This document shows positions 61,118-64,000 of a stretch of 64,000 nucleotides of DNA, piece by piece; the stretch's first letter is position 1; each line of letters starts with the position of its first letter. Below the pieces are notes generated by a model that searched no databases, was not told where the DNA came from, and saw nothing but the letters and a program-made list of their open reading frames with translations. Location of the stretch: positions 186,001 to 250,000 of the forward strand of contig JAHZIX010000049.1 in NCBI GenBank assembly GCA_022601195.1, read 5' to 3'. The translations under genes were made by a program, and so were the position numbers. The DNA comes from Deltaproteobacteria bacterium (lineage in GTDB: Bacteria > Acidobacteriota > Thermoanaerobaculia > Multivoradales > JAHZIX01).

Positions 61118-63754
61118 ATGAGCTCATTGGTCATCGTAGAGTCGCCGGCAAAAGCCAAAACCATCTCCAGAATTCTTGGTGCCAGCTATGCCGTAGAAGC
61201 AAGCTATGGCCATGTGCGTGATCTTCCCGAAAAAGCGGATCAGATCCCCGAGAAAATCAAGAAGGAATCCTGGGCGCGGCTGGGCGTCAACGTGGATCAA
61301 GACTTCGACCCCATCTATGTCATCCCGAGCGACAAGAAAAAGCACATCAAGAAACTCAAGGATGCCCTCAAAGGAGCCGACGAGCTCCTCCTCGCTACGG
61401 ATGAAGACCGCGAAGGCGAAAGTATCTCCTGGCATGTGCTGGAGGTCCTGAAACCCAAGGTACCGGTACGGCGCATCGCCTTCCACGAAATCACCGACGA
61501 GGCCATTCACGCCGCGATCAACAAACCTCGGGAAATCGACGTCAACCTGGTGCGGGCTCAGGAGAGCCGAAGGATCCTCGACCGCCTGTTCGGCTACCAA
61601 CTCTCTCCGGTGCTGTGGAAAAAAGTCCGTTCGGGACTCTCGGCGGGCCGGGTTCAGAGTGTTGCGGTGCGCCTGTGCGTCATGCGGGAACGAGATCGTC
61701 GGCGATTTCAGGCTGCCGGTTACTGGAGCGCAGAAGCCCAATTCAGCAAAGACGGCCAGAGCTTCACGGGCAAATTGGTCCGCCTAGATGGCCAACGCCT
61801 CGCCACCGGCAAGGATTTCGATCCCGAATCGGGCCGACTCAACGAGAAATCTTCTGTTCTGTGGCTCCGGACCCAGGCTGAGGTGGAGAAAGCAATCGAC
61901 GGATGGCAGAAGCCCTGGACCATCTCCTCGGTGGAAGAGAAACCCCAGAAACGCCGCCCCGCTCCCCCCTTCACCACTTCTTCCTTGCAACAGGAGGCCA
62001 ATCGCAAGTTGCGCTTCGCTGCCCGCCACACCATGCGGGTCGCTCAACGCCTCTACGAGGGCATCGAGCTCAGCGGCGAACGGGAAGGTCTGATCACCTA
62101 CATGCGGACGGACTCAGTCACCTTGTCTAACAAAGCTCTCGGTGACGCAGCGACGATGATTCGAGAACGCTATGGGGACGCCTTCACCGGTGGACCTCGG
62201 GTCTACACCACCAAAGCCAAGGGCGCCCAAGAGGCCCATGAGGCGATTCGGCCCACGGAGATCTCCCGCACTCCGGAGCAGGTGAGTCGCTTCCTGTCCA
62301 GCGATGAGCTAAAGCTCTACGAATTGATTTGGAAGCGAACAGTTGCCAGCCAGATGTCCGATGCCCGGCTTCTCCGGACCTCGGTGGAGATCACCGCGCC
62401 AGCAGGCCCTGGAGGCAAAGGGAAGGGAACCTTCTCGGCCACCGGCACCACCATCCAATTCCCCGGTTTCTTGCGGGCCTACGTCGAGGGATCCGATGAC
62501 CCTAGTGCCGATTTGGCGGATCGGGAAGTGATTCTGCCGGCCCTCAGCCAGGGTGCTGACTGCAATCCCACCCAGGTGGATCCAAAGGGTCACGAAACGT
62601 CTCCTCCGGCCCGGTACACGGAAGCGAGTCTGGTCAAGAAGCTCGAGGCCGAGGGTATCGGTCGACCTTCGACCTACGCTTCCATCATTGACACCATCCA
62701 AAACCGTGGCTACGTCTTCAAACAGGGCAATGCCCTGGTTCCCACCTTTACGGCCTACGCCGTCACCAAGCTTCTGGAGGCTCATTTCGGCGACTACGTG
62801 AATACCGATTTCACGGCTCGCATGGAGCAACAACTGGACGATATCGCCGAAGGTAGCCTGGATTGGAAGACTCACCTGCACCAGTTTTATTTCGGTGAAG
62901 GTGAGGAACGAGAAGGTCTTCAAGGGCAGATCGACAGTCAGCAGGAGAAGATCGAATACCCCAGCATCCACATTGGCGACCACCCCAAATCAGGGCGGCC
63001 GATCATCGTCAAAGTCGGGCGATTCGGCCCCTACCTCCAATTGGAAACGGAGGAGGGGGAGCGCCTGGCGGCATCCCTGGCCGAAGACATCGCTCCCGCG
63101 GATCTGGATCTCGATGAGGCGATCAAGCTATTGGATCAGGCCAAGGAGGGCGCCCGGAGAGTGGGAACGGACCCCGCTACCGAGCTTCCCGTACTCTTGG
63201 CTCGGGGCCGCTTCGGGCCCTACGTGCAATTGGGCGAGTCGCCAGAAAAGGGGACCAAGGCACCGAAGCCGAAGCGCGCATCCCTCCCCAAGGGAGTGAG
63301 CGAAGAAGAGGTCAACCTGGAGTCGGCTCTGCTCTGGCTGTCCCTACCCCGCACCCTCGGAGTTCACCCTGAGAACAAAGAGGAGGTGGTCGCCGCCTCA
63401 GGCCGCTTCGGCCCCTTCATCAAATGCGGCAAAGACACTCGCTCTCTCAAGAAGGAAGACGACGTCTACACCGTGGGCCTAGATCGCGCCCTGGAACTGC
63501 TGGCCCAGCCCAAAGCCGCCCGTGGTCGCGCTGCCCGTACCGTCCTGAAGGAATTCCCCGCCGTTGGCAAGAGCCCCGCCATCGAGCTCCTCGATGGCCG
63601 CTATGGACCCTACATCACCAATGGTGAGCTCAATGCTTCCCTGCCCAAAGGAACCGACCCGGAAACCTTCACTACCGAAGCCGCTGCAGCCCTTCTCGCC
63701 GACCGAGGCAAAGCCCCCAAGAGACGTAAATCGACGGCTCGAAAGAAGAAGTAG
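61118..63754 (+). CDS. topA: DNA topoisomerase I
   Basis: A type IA topoisomerase that relaxes negative supercoils. The TOPRIM domain (LVIVESPAKAKTI; ATDEDREGESISWHV) and the catalytic Tyr328 in GLITYMRTDSVTLS are present. Other conserved parts are RAQESRRILDRLFGYQLSP and GLSAGRVQSVAVRL. In place of Cys4 zinc fingers, the C-terminal 250 residues hold repeated GRFGPY(V/L/I)-type modules (GRFGPYLQLETEEG, GRFGPYVQLGES, GRFGPFIKCG, GRYGPYITNG) and end in a Lys/Arg tail (RRKSTARKKK). Length (878 residues) is normal for this class. AGGATAGAG precedes the ATG. Confidence 0.97.
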   Translation: MSSLVIVESPAKAKTISRILGASYAVEASYGHVRDLPEKADQIPEKIKKESWARLGVNVDQDFDPIYVIPSDKKKHIKKLKDALKGADELLLATDEDREGESISWHVLEVLKPKVPVRRIAFHEITDEAIHAAINKPREIDVNLVRAQESRRILDRLFGYQLSPVLWKKVRSGLSAGRVQSVAVRLCVMRERDRRRFQAAGYWSAEAQFSKDGQSFTGKLVRLDGQRLATGKDFDPESGRLNEKSSVLWLRTQAEVEKAIDGWQKPWTISSVEEKPQKRRPAPPFTTSSLQQEANRKLRFAARHTMRVAQRLYEGIELSGEREGLITYMRTDSVTLSNKALGDAATMIRERYGDAFTGGPRVYTTKAKGAQEAHEAIRPTEISRTPEQVSRFLSSDELKLYELIWKRTVASQMSDARLLRTSVEITAPAGPGGKGKGTFSATGTTIQFPGFLRAYVEGSDDPSADLADREVILPALSQGADCNPTQVDPKGHETSPPARYTEASLVKKLEAEGIGRPSTYASIIDTIQNRGYVFKQGNALVPTFTAYAVTKLLEAHFGDYVNTDFTARMEQQLDDIAEGSLDWKTHLHQFYFGEGEEREGLQGQIDSQQEKIEYPSIHIGDHPKSGRPIIVKVGRFGPYLQLETEEGERLAASLAEDIAPADLDLDEAIKLLDQAKEGARRVGTDPATELPVLLARGRFGPYVQLGESPEKGTKAPKPKRASLPKGVSEEEVNLESALLWLSLPRTLGVHPENKEEVVAASGRFGPFIKCGKDTRSLKKEDDVYTVGLDRALELLAQPKAARGRAARTVLKEFPAVGKSPAIELLDGRYGPYITNGELNASLPKGTDPETFTTEAAAALLADRGKAPKRRKSTARKKK

Positions 63755-64000
63755 CCGCGCCCCCAGCCCGGTACCCGGAAACGGCACCGAGCCTTCTCAG
63801 CGATGGCCTCACCGCCCGGGTGACTCTCGAGAAAACTGGACCAGGGCGCCCCGACGGAGGAGGCCCCAAAATGCCTTCTGGCGTTGGATGGTTAGCCCCT
63901 CGAACTAGGCCCCACTCCTTTCACCTTTCCTGGACCACGGCTCTCTCCCTAGAAACCCGCGGCACCCATCGCACTGGAAACTTGGGGTTCACTCTAGGAA
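63755..64000. other. Downstream of topA to the window edge
   Basis: About 245 bases with no recognised gene, terminator or repeat. A following gene may begin beyond the window. Confidence 0.5.

Overview
The window is GC-rich chromosomal DNA from a Gram-negative, non-proteobacterial bacterium. I favour an Acidobacteriota lineage near Thermoanaerobaculia. The reasons are: a C-terminal domain on the secreted hydrolase (32300-33610) that I remember from that group; a beta-helix protein ending in the sorting-like motif CIFSDGFESG; PEGA-type Ser/Thr kinase, FadL-type porin and DUF4390 + NtrY genes; and many secreted proteins of unknown function. This placement is inference from family memory, not from a search.

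Layout. 1-2760: end of a DUF4390 gene and an NtrY-like histidine kinase. 3175-8433 (minus): the overlapping leuA-leuC-leuD-leuB operon, preceded by a promoter, a Leu/Ile/Val-rich leader peptide and an intrinsic terminator, which together make a textbook attenuator. 8520-12529: YqeY-like protein, selB, and a secreted TPR protein. 12659-15769 (minus): a visibly AT-richer block with a large P-loop ATPase, a small single-pass membrane protein and a doubtful small ORF, probably acquired. 16465-18515: promoter, a gene of unknown function, terminator, a 42-bp minisatellite, and a decayed SnoaL-like pseudogene. 18671-25000: secreted proteins (ChW-repeat protein, SnoaL-domain fusion, GH5-like hydrolase with a duplicated binding domain) and a REP/RAYT-like transposase relic. 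25361-33610: FadL-type porin, Ser/Thr kinase with a periplasmic coiled-coil protein, and secreted hydrolases. 33761-37037: a compact operon with its own promoter and operator-like dyad, encoding a roadblock-like protein, a helical protein, an ABC-type ATPase without a signature motif, and a LOV blue-light receptor protein. 37321-47505: subtilase with FG-GAP-like repeats, VOC protein, AAC(3)-type acetyltransferase, beta-helix protein, ECF sigma factor and di-heme cytochrome c peroxidase. 47564-50473: a second AT-richer block with a putative pore-forming protein and a lipoprotein pair. 51058-63754: sigma-54 response regulator and its kinase, HD-GYP protein, pgi-pgk, nhaA, moaB and topA.

The most promising undescribed systems are the LOV/ABC-like/roadblock-like operon (33950-37037), the AT-rich ATPase plus membrane-protein pair (12659-15413), and the pore-former-like protein with an alpha/beta N-terminal domain (48181-49578). 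No tRNA, rRNA, CRISPR array, integrase or intact insertion sequence was seen. Several starts were moved from the longest reading frame to sites with a good Shine-Dalgarno (SD) sequence; this is stated where done.
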